DNA of 64,000 bases, from NCBI RefSeq assembly GCF_025917685.1, contig NZ_CP089518.1, positions 3,721,001 through 3,785,000 of the forward strand, in the 5' to 3' direction. Under the pieces are notes generated by a model. The model ran no database searches. It was not told the DNA's origin and was given only the letters and a program-made list of their open reading frames with translations. The position numbers and the translations under genes are program-made. Below, in pieces: positions 1 through 15,182 of this stretch. How positions within the stretch are numbered: the stretch's first letter is position 1; the number at the start of each line of letters is the position of its first letter. Source of the stretch: Bacillus cereus. Lineage in GTDB: Bacteria > Bacillota > Bacilli > Bacillales > Bacillaceae_G.

Positions 1-250
1 CATCTATTATCTCATTTCCTTTCAATAACAAAAATGGAATCGTACCAATTATAATGACAAACTCGATACTGAAAACAATTTTCTTTTTTCGACTATATGC
101 TTTCCATTCATCCCAGCGATACATGGGAGCAAAAATCAATACTCCTATACATAATATAACGCCTATCCATTCACTTTTAAGAAATTGTCCTGAAATGACT
201 GATAATATTAAACAACCGAGCACACCATAATACCCTATTTTTTCTCTCAT
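1..250 (-). CDS. small membrane protein, partial (C-terminus off the window)
   Basis: About 83 residues are visible, starting at an ATG whose complement ends at base 250 and running off the left edge without a stop. A GGGGGGAG ribosome binding site lies just upstream. The protein starts MREKIGYYG and has two or three hydrophobic segments around a polar WRWDEWKAYSRKKK-like stretch (YRWDEWKAYSRKKK). That stretch and the preceding EWI block are closely similar to the next gene (EWI, YRWDDMKQYSKK), so the two are tandem paralogues. The gap between them is 16 bases, which suggests co-transcription, with this gene second. I do not recognise the family and assign no function; a membrane location is inferred from hydrophobicity. 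Confidence 0.7.
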   Translation of the reverse strand, partial: MREKIGYYGVLGCLILSVISGQFLKSEWIGVILCIGVLIFAPMYRWDEWKAYSRKKKIVFSIEFVIIIGTIPFLLLKGNEIID

Positions 251-266
251 TCGCACTCCCCCCGTT

Positions 267-632
267 CTATTCGCTCTTTAATATGTAACTCCCTATTCTT
301 ATCATGACTCCTAGAAAAATGACGACTACAATTACAAGATAAAGACCTTTCGCAGACGACATCCATTCTTGAAAAATAGACATTTTCTCCATTTGCCTTT
401 GCCCCTCTATTAAAATAAACCCTACGACAAATGAACAAACAACAATGATACCTATCATAATTCCAATACTTTTCTTACTATATTGTTTCATGTCATCCCA
501 ACGATATAACAGTATAAAAACAAACCCGAGAACAGGTATAATACTTATCCATTCATTCTTTGTAAATAGATTTAAAATGATTAATAGACTACAAGATATA
601 ATAAATCCCCAAAAACCAATTTTTTTGTGCAT
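267..632 (-). CDS. small integral membrane protein, paralogue of the preceding partial gene
   Basis: This 121-residue protein begins MHKKIGFWG. I chose that ATG because an AAAGGAGG ribosome binding site precedes it; the longer open frame upstream has no such site. There are about four hydrophobic segments: residues 6-20, 25-40, 55-75 and a C-terminal one near 95-115, separated by the polar YRWDDMKQYSKK block. The same block and an upstream EWI are found in the neighbouring partial gene, so the pair arose by tandem duplication. No catalytic or binding motif is visible. Small paired membrane proteins like this are common in accessory parts of B. cereus-group chromosomes, but the role here is unknown. 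Confidence 0.75.
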   Translation of the reverse strand: MHKKIGFWGFIISCSLLIILNLFTKNEWISIIPVLGFVFILLYRWDDMKQYSKKSIGIMIGIIVVCSFVVGFILIEGQRQMEKMSIFQEWMSSAKGLYLVIVVVIFLGVMIRIGSYILKSE

Positions 633-797
633 AGCCCCTCCTTTAATTCCATTTTTAGGATTAATTGTATTGTAACATCCATTTTTAAGTCTTACCATTA
701 CAGTACATGAAATTTTATTTTTTTCTTTTTCCTATACTCACATACTTTCACTGCTTTCATACAATGAACTACACGAACGCCTAAGGATGTGAATGTT
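633..797. promoter_or_regulatory. divergent intergenic region with a possible sigma-E-like promoter
   Basis: This spacer separates the minus-strand membrane gene from the plus-strand permease. At 758-765 is CATACAAT, which fits the -10 consensus of sporulation sigma-E (CATACAnT). At 738-744 is TCACATA, a loose match to the sigma-E -35, 13 bases upstream. The distance to the permease start is about 33 bases. If real, the permease would be expressed in the mother cell. This is a weak inference from two short motifs. Confidence 0.25.
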
Positions 798-2183
798 ATG
801 GGAGTTGAATTAACGCTTTTACACGCTCTCTATATTCTTTGTTTACTCACTATTATTACCTTCTTTATTTTTAGAAAAGATACGACGATCATTTGTATCG
901 TTTTTATCTTTTTACTGGCATTAACCGCAACAAGTTCTATTCCTCTTGCCATTAGCGGTATTTTTCAAAGCTTCATCTACGCCATTACTGAACTATTACC
1001 AACTATATTAATCATCTCCATTATCGTATCCATGAGCAATCTACTCGTTCATACTGGCATAAATGATACAATGATTTCACCATTTACAAAGATGATTCGT
1101 ACCCCTACCCTCGCCTACTGGATTATCGGCCTTTTGATGATGACAATTTCTTTCTTCTTTTGGCCCTCTCCTGCTGTCGCCTTAATGGGAGCAATTTTAT
1201 TACCTGTCGCTGTACGTGTAGGCCTTCCGCCAATTGGGGTTGCGATTGCTATGAACTTATTCGGACACGGCATCTCCTTATCTGGTGACTTCGTTATTCA
1301 AGGTGCACCAAAATTAACCGCTGACGCTGCTGGGTTGCCTGTTTCTAGCGTTGTTTCTGCCAGTGTTCCCCTCGTTATCGTTATGGGTATTGTAACAACT
1401 TCTGTCGCATTCTTCTTCTTACGAAAAAAATTTCATACAGGCTTATCTATACAAGAATCTATTCCATCAACTGAGTCTTCTAAAACGCTCACTTCATTAT
1501 CTTCTCGGACAACAAAATGGCTCGCTATTTGTATTCCGATCGTATATGCCATCGATATTCTTTGCATGATTCAATTTAAACTACAAGGAAGCGACGCAAC
1601 AGCACTTATCGGCGGGACGACTGTTATTATGATTATCATCATTTCTCTCATCGCCTACAAAGGAAATGGACTAAATAAAACGACCGATTATTTTATAGAG
1701 GGGCTCCAATTTGGATTTAAAATTTTCGGGCCAGTTATTCCAATCGCTGCACTCTTTTATTTAGGAGATAGCGGCTTTGTAAAAATTATCGGGGACTATT
1801 TACCGAAAGGTTCACACGGAATTATTAACGACTTAGGAATCGCCTTATCTCAAACGGTTCCTTTAAATCAATATGTATCCGCAGGAACATTAACTATCGT
1901 TGGTGTTATAACAGGGTTAGATGGATCAGGTTTTTCAGGTATATCACTTGCTGGTTCGATTGCAAATCTTTTCGGCACAGCACTTGGTCATGGAACAGCT
2001 ACATTAACAGCACTCGGACAAATTGCAGCTATATGGACCGGGGGAGGAACGTTAATTCCTTGGGCACTTATTCCTGCCGCTGCCATTTGTAAAGTTGATC
2101 CATTTGAACTTGCACGCCGAAACTTTTTACCGGTTGTGATTGGCTTAATTGTCACCACGATCGTTGCGATGTTTATTTTATAA
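798..2183 (+). CDS. multi-spanning membrane transporter, substrate unknown
   Basis: The protein has 461 residues and about 11-12 hydrophobic segments, typical of a secondary transporter of the ion-transporter superfamily (GntP-like or Na+/H+ antiporter-like architectures). Conserved-looking features are the helix-breaking stretch SLSGDFVIQGAPKLTADAAG near residue 175 and a glycine-rich C-terminal half (GVITGLDGSGFSG, GTALGHGTATL) that could be a re-entrant loop or binding site. I start it at ATG 798: the ribosome binding site AAGGATGTGA at 783-792 leaves 5 bases to this ATG, whereas the alternative GTG at 789 overlaps it. A terminator follows directly, so it is monocistronic. The substrate cannot be told from sequence; no pathway gene lies next to it. 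Confidence 0.6.
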   Translation: MGVELTLLHALYILCLLTIITFFIFRKDTTIICIVFIFLLALTATSSIPLAISGIFQSFIYAITELLPTILIISIIVSMSNLLVHTGINDTMISPFTKMIRTPTLAYWIIGLLMMTISFFFWPSPAVALMGAILLPVAVRVGLPPIGVAIAMNLFGHGISLSGDFVIQGAPKLTADAAGLPVSSVVSASVPLVIVMGIVTTSVAFFFLRKKFHTGLSIQESIPSTESSKTLTSLSSRTTKWLAICIPIVYAIDILCMIQFKLQGSDATALIGGTTVIMIIIISLIAYKGNGLNKTTDYFIEGLQFGFKIFGPVIPIAALFYLGDSGFVKIIGDYLPKGSHGIINDLGIALSQTVPLNQYVSAGTLTIVGVITGLDGSGFSGISLAGSIANLFGTALGHGTATLTALGQIAAIWTGGGTLIPWALIPAAAICKVDPFELARRNFLPVVIGLIVTTIVAMFIL

Positions 2184-2217
2184 CGTAAGCAATTGTTCTC
2201 TTGCTTACGTTTTTTAT
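2182..2217 (+). terminator. intrinsic terminator of the permease gene
   Basis: An 11-bp perfect stem (2182-2192 with 2201-2211, arms AACGTAAGCAA and TTGCTTACGTT) is followed by a T run. It overlaps the permease stop codon. Confidence 0.85.
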
Positions 2218-2349
2218 TGTGAAATCCATCATGTATTACTGACTTTCAAAAGGGATTACGTATATGTTAGCGAAATTATATTAAGAGAGTATTTATTTCA
2301 AAACGTTTACGAGAAACAGATTACTTCCATTAGAAAAGGGGACATAACT

Positions 2350-2604
2350 ATGAATGAATTGATTTTCGTCTTATTAATTTGTCCATTACTTATCTTTATC
2401 GTTTCTGTTATTGGAACACGTAGAACGAAAACGTATTACGTAATGCCGATTGTAACGTTTGCTAGTTTTTTAATAATAGGTGTTATCGCCCTTACTCCAA
2501 AATTTTTCTTTTGGGTTGGTATGTACAGCATCTTCTCATTTATTGTTTCTTATATGACTCTATTGTTTGTAAGAGGATATGAAGTTGCAGAAAACGCTAA
2601 ATAG
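2350..2604 (+). CDS. small hydrophobic membrane protein (possibly YbeF/DUF2651-like)
   Basis: This 84-residue protein starts MNELIFVLLIC; the ATG follows an AAAAGGGG ribosome binding site at 2335-2342. The open frame continues upstream without a convincing start. Three hydrophobic segments are visible (residues 3-20, 30-47, 52-72), linked by short basic loops (GTRRTKTYY), with a polar tail GYEVAENAK. Length and layout resemble the small Bacillus YbeF-type family, but I hold that loosely. It is 22 bases upstream of the HAD phosphatase and may be co-transcribed with it. Confidence 0.65.
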   Translation: MNELIFVLLICPLLIFIVSVIGTRRTKTYYVMPIVTFASFLIIGVIALTPKFFFWVGMYSIFSFIVSYMTLLFVRGYEVAENAK

Positions 2605-2626
2605 TTATTAGCAAGGAGATTATAAT

Positions 2627-3304
2627 ATGATTTTCTTTGATGTCGATGGAACTTTACTTGATTATGAGACTGCTGAGAAAAATGGTATCTCGCATTTCTT
2701 CCAACAGTATAATGATATTTTTTCAGGAAACGAATTAGAGGCCTCGAAACTATGGCATGAATTATCCGAACAATATTTCAACAAATTTTTATCCAAAGAA
2801 TTATCTTTTCAAGAACAACAAGGGATGCGAATGTATCATTTATTTAAAACATATGGAGTAAACTTATCACCCGGGGAATCTCAGCACAAATTCAATCAAT
2901 ATATAGAACTATATAAGAACAACTGGACCGTGTTTGAAGATGTACTCTATACATTACAATCCTTACAGCAAAGAGGATATTCATTGGGCATCATTAGTAA
3001 TGGCGACTATGAACAACAAATCGAAAAGTTAACTGCTCTAAACATTCTACAATATTTCAAATACATATTTACTTCTAGTGAAATTGGTATTTCGAAACCA
3101 GACCCAGAAATTTTCCACAGAGCCGGATTACAATCGAATCTTGAAATGAAAGATTGCTATTATATTGGCGATCGATTAGAAACAGATGCAATTAGTAGTA
3201 CAATAGCTGGAATGCATGGGATTTGGTTAAACCGGAACGACTCACTGCTAAAATACGATGTGCCCACAATACGTTCTTTACGCGAATTTTTAACAAGGAT
3301 ATAA
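2627..3304 (+). CDS. HAD-superfamily hydrolase (subfamily IA, YfnB/YjjG-like)
   Basis: The 225-residue protein carries all four HAD motifs: DVDGT at 5-9 with nucleophile Asp5 and acid/base Asp7, SNG at 124-126, Lys157 before PDP, and GDRLETD at 181-187. The region between motifs I and II is helical, consistent with a C1-type cap. Members of this branch act on small phosphorylated metabolites, often nucleoside monophosphates or sugar phosphates; the true substrate cannot be deduced. It starts at an ATG with an AAGGAG site at 2612-2617. It lies 22 bases after the small membrane gene and converges with pyrE across a shared terminator. Adjacency to the pyrimidine operon could hint at nucleotide housekeeping, but transcription is convergent, so this is weak. 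Confidence 0.85.
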   Translation: MIFFDVDGTLLDYETAEKNGISHFFQQYNDIFSGNELEASKLWHELSEQYFNKFLSKELSFQEQQGMRMYHLFKTYGVNLSPGESQHKFNQYIELYKNNWTVFEDVLYTLQSLQQRGYSLGIISNGDYEQQIEKLTALNILQYFKYIFTSSEIGISKPDPEIFHRAGLQSNLEMKDCYYIGDRLETDAISSTIAGMHGIWLNRNDSLLKYDVPTIRSLREFLTRI

Positions 3305-3338
3305 AAAGACGACCGCGTTCCCCCGCAGTCGTCTTTTT
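3303..3338. terminator. bidirectional terminator between the HAD gene and pyrE
   Basis: A stem with arms AAAAAGACGAC (3303-3313) and GTCGTCTTTTT (3328-3338) has an A run on one side and a T run on the other. It can therefore end both the plus-strand HAD transcript and the minus-strand pyr operon. Confidence 0.88.
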
Positions 3339-3343
3339 TCATA

Positions 3344-3972
3344 TTACGCTGTAACCCAAGCCTCGTCCGCTGGATTTTTACGCCACTCTTGTAATTTTTT
3401 CGTTTCAGCTTGTCCAATCATACCTTTTTCTGCTGCAACTTCAGTTAATGCACTGTAATCACTTAAAGAATATGACGCTACGTTAGCTGCTTCTAATTTT
3501 TCTTTTCCTGACTCTAGCTCGTATGTGAAGATTGATACGATTCCTAATACTTCACAGCCAGCTTCGCGAAGTGCTTCTACACATGTAATTGCACTACCGC
3601 CAGTTGAAATTAAGTCTTCTACTACTACTACTTTTTGACCCTTTTCAGCTTTTCCTTCGATTTGGTTCCCTTTGCCGTGACCTTTTGCCTTACTACGTAC
3701 GTAGCACATTGGTAAATCCATACGATCGCTTACCCATGCAGCGTGCGCAATACCAGCAGTTGCTGTTCCTGCAATAACTTCTACAGTTGGGAAGTGCTCT
3801 TTAATTAACTCTTCTAATCCAGCTGCAATCGCTTGACGTACTTTTGGATAAGATAAAGTTAAACGATTATCACAATAAATTGGTGATTTCATACCAGAAG
3901 ACCAAGTAAATGGATCATTCGGTTGTAAAAATACTGCTCCAATTTCTAATAAATGCGATGCGATTTCTTTTT

Positions 3973-3976
<4 letters not shown>
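3344..3976 (-). CDS. pyrE: orotate phosphoribosyltransferase
   Basis: PyrE joins orotate and PRPP to give OMP, the fifth step of de novo UMP synthesis, in the cytosol. The 210-residue protein has the PRPP-binding loop [13 protein letters not shown] at 116-128 and the N-terminal orotate-binding stretch [13 protein letters not shown] at 24-36. I start it at [10 protein letters not shown]: this ATG forms an ATGA overlap with the pyrF stop and follows a GGAAGGTG site inside pyrF, so the two are translationally coupled. The longer frame starting six codons earlier is unlikely. It is the last gene of the operon, ending just before a bidirectional terminator. Confidence 0.97.
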
Positions 3977-6375
<2,399 letters not shown>

Positions 6376-6379
<4 letters not shown>

Positions 6380-9300
6380 GCATGTACCACCTCGTGACGC
6401 TTCGTTTGCGTAATTTCTTTCATTGAATGAGCTGAGAATGTCATAGATTCTAATACTCGTAAGATTGCTCTCGTTGTATCAAGTGATGTTAAGCAAGCCA
6501 CACCATTTTCTACTGATTCACGGCGAATGCGGAAACCATCACGCGCTGGTTGTTTGCCTTTTGTTAATGTATTGATTACAAACTGTGCTTTTCCTTGACG
6601 GATAATATCAAGTAAGTTGTAGTCTTCAGAATCAATTTTGTTTACAACTTGCACTGGGATATTTTGCTCTGCTAATGTTTGTGCCGTTCCAGCTGTTGCT
6701 AATAAATTGTAGCCAATTTCGTGGAAACGTTTTGCAATTTCCATTGCCTCTTCTTTATCTTTATCCGCTACAGTAATGATTACTGATCCGTGCGTTGGAA
6801 TGTTAATTCCTGAAGCAACTAACCCTTTGTATAATGCTTTTTCAAGAGTTAAGTCTTTACCCATTACTTCCCCTGTTGATTTCATTTCAGGTCCTAATGT
6901 TGTATCAACTGAGCGTAGTTTCGCAAATGAGAATACCGGTGCTTTTACATACACTTCCTTCTCTTCTGGGTGATAACCAGTTCCATATCCTTGTTCTACA
7001 AGGTTTTGCCCTAAAATAACTTTCGTTGCAACATTCGCCATCGGTACGCCTGTAATTTTACTTAAGAATGGTACTGTACGGCTCGCACGTGGATTTACTT
7101 CAATTACATACACTTCATCTTTGAATACTACAAACTGAATGTTTAGTAATCCAATAATGTTTAATCCTTTTCCAAGTGCAATTGTATGTTCAATAATTTG
7201 TTCTTTCAGTTTTGCAGATAAGCTTTGTGGTGGATATACTCCGATTGAGTCACCAGAGTGAACTCCAGCGCGTTCAATATGTTCCATAATACCTGGAATG
7301 AATACATTCTCACCGTCTGAAATTGCATCTACTTCAATTTCTTTACCAACCATGTAACGGTCGATTAATACTGGGTGATCTGCGTGAACTTTAACCGCAT
7401 TTTTCATGTAGTGCAGCAGTTCTTCTTGACGATATACGATTTCCATCGCACGTCCACCTAGTACGTAAGATGGTCTTACTAATACTGGGTAACCAATTTT
7501 GTCAGCGATTGCTACTGCTTGCTCTACAGTCGTTGCTGTTTTACCAACTGGTTGCGGAATACCAAGCTGTGTTAGAGCTGCTTCAAACTTATCACGATCT
7601 TCTGCACGGTCTAAATCTTCAAGTGATGTTCCTAAGATTTTCACACCGTGAGCCTCTAATTTAGCAGCTAAGTTAATTGCCGTTTGTCCACCGAATTGGA
7701 CGATAACACCTTCTGGCTTTTCTAAATCGATAATGTGCATTACATCTTCGATTGTTAATGGCTCAAAGTATAATTTGTCAGAAATACTGAAGTCTGTTGA
7801 AACTGTTTCTGGATTGTTATTAACAATGATTGCCTCATATCCAGCTTCTTTAATTGCCCATACAGAGTGAACTGTTGCATAGTCAAACTCAACACCTTGA
7901 CCGATACGGATTGGACCAGACCCTAGTACAACAACACTCTTACGATCTGTTATAACCGATTCATTCTCGTCACCATATGTGCTGTAGTAGTATGGTGTTG
8001 CAGATTCAAATTCTGCCGCACAAGTATCTACCATTTTATAAACAGGAGTTATATTGCTTTCTTTACGCATATCGTAAATTTCACGCTCTGTTTTGCTCCA
8101 AGCATTGGCGATGTAATGGTCACTGAAGCCCATTTCTTTCGCTGATTGTAATACTTCCATATTTCCTGCATTTGCTTTTACTTCGCGTTCCATGTTTACG
8201 ATATTTTCAACTTTTTGTAAGAAGAAGAAGTCCATTTCACACCAATCGTTGATTTCTTCTTTCGTTACACCTTGACGGATTGCTTCTGCTACAATAAACA
8301 GTCGCTCATCATCAGCTTTTATAATGCGTTTTTTCATTGTCTCTTTATCAAGCTCTTTTAAATGCTCTAACTCTAAGTGATAAACGCCAAGTTCTAAAGA
8401 ACGAACCGCTTTTAATAATGATTGCTCTAAGTTACGTCCGATTGACATAACTTCACCAGTTGCCTTCATTTGTGTACCAAGCGTTCTGTTTGCTGATTCA
8501 AACTTATCAAATGGCCAACGTGGAATTTTTGAAACAACATAGTCTAATGCTGGCTCGAAACAAGCGTATGTCTTTTGTGTTACTGGGTTTATAATTTCAT
8601 CTAATGTTAAACCGACTGCAATTTTTGCCGCTAATTTAGCAATTGGATATCCAGTTGCTTTAGATGCTAGTGCAGATGAACGACTTACACGCGGGTTTAC
8701 TTCGATTACATAGTATTGGAAGCTATGTGGATCAAGTGCAAGCTGAACGTTACATCCGCCTTCAATTCCTAATGCACGAATAATTCTTAATGAAGTGTTT
8801 CGTAACATTTGATACTCACGGTCACTTAATGTTTGGCTCGGTGCTACAACGATAGAATCACCTGTGTGAACCCCAACTGGATCGATATTTTCCATGTTAC
8901 ATACTACAATCGCGTTATCATTCGAATCACGCATTACTTCATATTCAATTTCCTTGCAACCAGCAATACTCTTTTCTAATAAACACTGTGTCACTGGACT
9001 ATGTTTTAAACCACCTGATACGATTTCAATTAATTCCTCTTCATTACTACAGATTCCGCCACCTGTTCCCCCCATTGTAAATGCCGGGCGAACAATAACT
9101 GGATAACCAATTTCTTTTACAAATTCATGTGCTTCTTCTAGCGTATGAATAATCGTACTAGATGGAATTGGTTCATTTAATTCCTGCATTAATGTACGGA
9201 ATAAATCACGATCTTCCGCTTGCTCGATTGCTGATAATTTTGTTCCTAAAATTTCAACTCCACACTCTTCAAGTATGCCTGATTTCGCAAGTTCAACAGC

Positions 9301-9594
9301 CATATTTAGACCTGTTTGACCACCTAATGTTGGTAGGATTGCATCTGGACGTTCTTTACGAATGATACGGCTTACGAATTCTAATGTTAACGGTTCTATA
9401 TATACTTTATCTGCTGTTGCAGTATCTGTCATAATTGTTGCTGGGTTAGAGTTAACAAGGATTACTTTGTAACCTTCTTCTCTAAGAGATTGACAAGCTT
9501 GTGTACCAGAGTAATCAAACTCTGCGGCTTGCCCAATTACAATTGGTCCTGATCCGATTACTAAAATTGTGTTAATGTCTAGGCGTTTTGGCAT
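6376..9594 (-). CDS. carB: carbamoyl-phosphate synthase, large subunit (pyrimidine-specific)
   Basis: CarB makes carbamoyl phosphate from bicarbonate, two ATP and ammonia supplied by CarA. The 1072-residue protein has the usual duplicated ATP-grasp halves: each begins with a [13 protein letters not shown] motif ([19 protein letters not shown] near 14 and [19 protein letters not shown] near 554), each with VRPSY/VRPAF and EVNPR motifs. The C-terminal MGS-like domain ([14 protein letters not shown]) is the allosteric region, where UMP and PRPP act in Bacillus. It overlaps carA by 16 bases and pyrK by 4. In B. subtilis this gene is called pyrAB; its place in the pyr operon marks it as the pyrimidine-controlled enzyme. 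Confidence 0.97.
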
Positions 9595-10672
9595 AACTCT
9601 TCCCCTTCTTTCTTGAAGTTTTCAATCATTTCTAAGAAATCTTCGAATAAATCATTTGCATCTTCTGGTCCTGCTGAAGCTTCTGGATGATATTGTACTG
9701 TAAATGCTGGGAACTTCGTATGACGAAGACCTTCTACTGTTCCATCATTTAAAGCGACATGTGTAATTTCAAGTTCTGTATTTTCAACTGATTCTTCTTC
9801 TACTGCGTAACCATGGTTTTGAGATGTAATTGCTACTTTTCCAGTTGTAAGGTTTTTTACTGGATGGTTTAAACCACGGTGACCGAATTTTAACTTACTT
9901 GTATTCGCACCAGATGCTAGTGCGAACAATTGATGTCCTAAGCAAATTCCGAATAAAGGAACTTTACCGATAATGTCTTTTAGCATTTCAATCGCTTCTG
10001 GCACATCTTTTGGATCTCCAGGTCCGTTACTTAACATAATTCCATCTGGGCTAAGGCGTAAAATCTCTTCTGCTGTTGTATTGTAAGGTACTACAATTAC
10101 ATCACAATCACGCTTATTTAATTCTCTTAAAATACCATGTTTCATTCCGAAGTCTACAAGTACAACTCGGTGTCCACGGCCTGGACTTGGGTATGGGTCT
10201 TTCGTTGATACGCGTTTCACGTGATCTGTAAATACTGTCGCTTTTAATTGACTCACGATGTATTCTACATCTGCATCCATGTTACATAGACGTCCACGTA
10301 ATGTACCGTATTGACGAATTTTTCTCGTTAATTTTCTCGTATCAATTCCTGCTAACCCTGGGATGTTTCTTTCTTTTAAGTAATCATTTAACGAAATTTC
10401 ATTACGGAAGTTTGATGGGTGATCACAAATTTCGTTTACGATTAAGCCATTTACAGATGGGTGAATCGATTCAAAATCGTCACGGTTGATGCCGTAGTTT
10501 CCGATTAATGGGTACGTGAATGTTACGATTTGACCGCAATATGATGGATCAGATAATGTTTCTTGATATCCAGTCATTCCTGTTGTAAATACAACCTCAC
10601 CTGACTTTTCGATTTCTCCTCCGAAACCTTTTCCAATTAATACTGTTCCATCTTCTAAGATAAGTTGTCTTT

Positions 10673-10676
<4 letters not shown>
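9579..10676 (-). CDS. carA: carbamoyl-phosphate synthase, small (glutaminase) subunit
   Basis: CarA hydrolyses glutamine and channels ammonia to CarB. The 365-residue protein has an N-terminal CPSase small-chain domain (residues 1-135) and a class I glutamine amidotransferase domain with nucleophile Cys245 in FGICLGHQ and the His-Glu pair in QYHPEAS near 335. I start it at [10 protein letters not shown]: this ATG overlaps the pyrC stop as ATGA and has an AAAGGAGAG site 10 bases upstream. The B. subtilis name is pyrAA. Confidence 0.96.
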
Positions 10677-12866
<2,190 letters not shown>

Positions 12867-12917
12867 TCATCTTTCTGATTTTTATGTTATCACTTTTGTA
12901 TTTATATAACAATATCT

Positions 12918-13003
12918 GTATAAAAATACCCTAGTCATGTGAGACTAGGGTGCAAGGAAGAAGCCACCCTTTTCTGTCTCACAGGACTGATTTAAAAGGT
13001 TGT
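12918..13003 (-). promoter_or_regulatory. PyrR attenuator between pyrP and pyrB
   Basis: Read on the minus strand, the region has the PyrR-binding loop AGTCCTGTGAGAC (complement at 12976-12988) flanked by CCTTTTAAA and AAAAGGG arms of the antiterminator. It is followed by a terminator stem CCCTAGTC/GACTAGGG (12929-12936 with 12943-12950) and a T-rich run. By analogy with B. subtilis, UMP-bound PyrR stabilises the binding hairpin, frees the terminator and stops transcription before pyrB. Confidence 0.93.
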
Positions 13004-13005
13004 TT

Positions 13006-14289
13006 TTATGAAGCAATCTGCTTAGATTGTTTTATTTGTTTTGTTTCTGGTAACAGTAGATTTAACAGTACACCTACAATCGCTGCTAGTGCCATTCCTT
13101 CTACTTGGAACGATTCTCCTACGTGAAGTACCGCTCCACCAATGCCGATTACTAGTATTACTGATGCAATCATTAAGTTTCGTTTGTCGCTTAAGTCTGT
13201 TTTATCATCTACCATCATGCGTAATCCGCTTGATGCAATTACACCGAATAGTAAGATTGATACGCCACCCATAACTGGTGTTGGTATGGAGTGGATCAGC
13301 GCGGAAATCTTACCGACAAACCCAAACACGATTGCGAATACTGCTGAACCGATGAATAAGTATACACTATACGCTCTCGTAATTGCTAGCACACCGATGT
13401 TTTCACCGTATGTTGTATTCGGTGGTCCACCGATCAGTGATGCGATTAATGTTGCTACACCATCACCGAATATCGAACGATGTAAGCCTGGTTTTTCAAT
13501 TAAATCTCTTTTAATAACATTTCCAAGTACAATTTGATGTCCGATATGTTCTGAAATTGTTACTAGTGCAACTGGTACCATTAAAAGTACGATCTTCCAC
13601 GAGAACTCCGGAGTGTATGTTACAAACGGTACTGTGAAATCTGGTACAACAAACCATTTTGCCTCAGCTACCGGCTTTAAGTCTACTAGCCCTTGGAAGT
13701 AAGCAAAGATATATCCGCCGATGATGCCAAGCAGTACTGGTATTATGCTGAAAAATCCTCTTCCGAATATAGAGCAGATAATTGTAATTGCTAATGTTAC
13801 TAATGCTACTGAAAAGTGTGTAATGCTATACTTACCATCCGCACCGTTCATCGCCATGTTCACCGCTGTATGTGCTAAAGCTAAACCGATTACCATTACG
13901 ACTGGTCCAACTACGATTGGCGGAAGTAATTTCATTATCCACTCTGACCCAGATTTCTTAATTCCGAGTGAGATTAAGATGTACACAAGTCCCGCTAGTA
14001 AACCACCAAGCATTGCTGCTCCCGGTCCACCTGCTGTTTTTGCTGTAATAATCGGTGCGATAAAGGCGAATGATGATCCTAGATAGGCAGGTACTTGACC
14101 TTTCGTTATAAGAAGAAACGCTAACGTTCCTAATCCACTTGATATTAATGCTACTGACGGATTCAATCCTGTTAAAAACGGAACAAGCACTGTTGATCCA
14201 AACATCGCGAACAAATGTTGTATACTTAAAAATAACCATTTTCCCGGTTTCGGTACTTCATTAACGTCTAACACTGGCTTTTGTTCCAT
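13006..14289 (-). CDS. pyrP: uracil permease
   Basis: PyrP imports uracil with protons across the cell membrane. The 427-residue protein belongs to the nucleobase-ascorbate transporter family: about 12-14 hydrophobic segments, the N-terminal QHLFAMFGSTVLVPFLTG motif, and the substrate-site stretches ISEHIGHQ and GGPPNTTYGENIG. I start at MEQKPVLDV, preceded by AAGGAGGATG; the upstream in-frame ATG lacks a site. It lies between two PyrR attenuators, so uracil uptake is cut when UMP is plentiful. Confidence 0.96.
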   Translation of the reverse strand: MEQKPVLDVNEVPKPGKWLFLSIQHLFAMFGSTVLVPFLTGLNPSVALISSGLGTLAFLLITKGQVPAYLGSSFAFIAPIITAKTAGGPGAAMLGGLLAGLVYILISLGIKKSGSEWIMKLLPPIVVGPVVMVIGLALAHTAVNMAMNGADGKYSITHFSVALVTLAITIICSIFGRGFFSIIPVLLGIIGGYIFAYFQGLVDLKPVAEAKWFVVPDFTVPFVTYTPEFSWKIVLLMVPVALVTISEHIGHQIVLGNVIKRDLIEKPGLHRSIFGDGVATLIASLIGGPPNTTYGENIGVLAITRAYSVYLFIGSAVFAIVFGFVGKISALIHSIPTPVMGGVSILLFGVIASSGLRMMVDDKTDLSDKRNLMIASVILVIGIGGAVLHVGESFQVEGMALAAIVGVLLNLLLPETKQIKQSKQIAS

Positions 14290-14321
14290 TGTTACATCCT
14301 CCTTCAGTTTAATTCTTTGCA

Positions 14322-14434
14322 ATAAAAAAACTCTTTGTGCCTGTGCACAAAGAGTCCTACACTTTCGTATGCCAAATTTGACATATGAAAGCCAAGACCC
14401 TTTGGCAGCCTCACAGGACTACATTTAAAAGGGC
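14322..14434 (-). promoter_or_regulatory. PyrR attenuator between pyrR and pyrP
   Basis: On the minus strand the PyrR-binding loop is AGTCCTGTGAGGC (complement at 14408-14420). Downstream, a terminator stem ACTCTTTGTGC/GCACAAAGAGT precedes seven T residues (14323-14355). CCCTTTTAAA and AAAGGGT provide alternative antiterminator pairing. Confidence 0.93.
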
Positions 14435-14435
14435 T

Positions 14436-14981
<546 letters not shown>

Positions 14982-15021
14982 CTACACCTCCAAGCTTATT
15001 TTCTTGCGTGAGAGTAATGGT

Positions 15022-15132
15022 ATAAAAAAAGTCCTCTCAGCGTGTGCGAGAGGACTTTTGAAAAAAGGGTACAGCATACCCTAAGTATTTCAAACCGTTA
15101 CCTTCTCAACCTCACGGGGCTGTGTTAAAGGA
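15022..15132 (-). promoter_or_regulatory. PyrR attenuator in the pyr leader, before pyrR
   Basis: The minus-strand RNA has the binding loop CAGCCCCGTGAGGTT (complement at 15108-15122), which departs from the other two copies (AGTCCTGTGAG) at several bases but keeps GTGAGG. The terminator is AAAGTCCTCTC/GAGAGGACTTT with a long T run (15024-15058). It is the first of three attenuators. Confidence 0.92.
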
Positions 15133-15151
15133 TCATTATTTAACTGTTGTC

Positions 15152-15180
15152 AGTATCTCAGTTTTCTTACGATTTGTCAA
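15152..15180 (-). promoter_or_regulatory. sigma-A-type promoter of the pyr operon
   Basis: Read on the minus strand: TTGACA (15180-15175), a 17-base spacer, then GATACT (15157-15152). The start would fall about 20 bases before the leader attenuator. The -35 is perfect and sits directly after the stop of the upstream rluD-type gene. Confidence 0.8.
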
Positions 15181-15182
15181 TA

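Noticed and set aside
2149..2349. Longer start for the small membrane protein at 2350-2604
   Set aside because: The upstream part overlaps the permease end and its terminator and has no ribosome binding site; ATG 2350 does.
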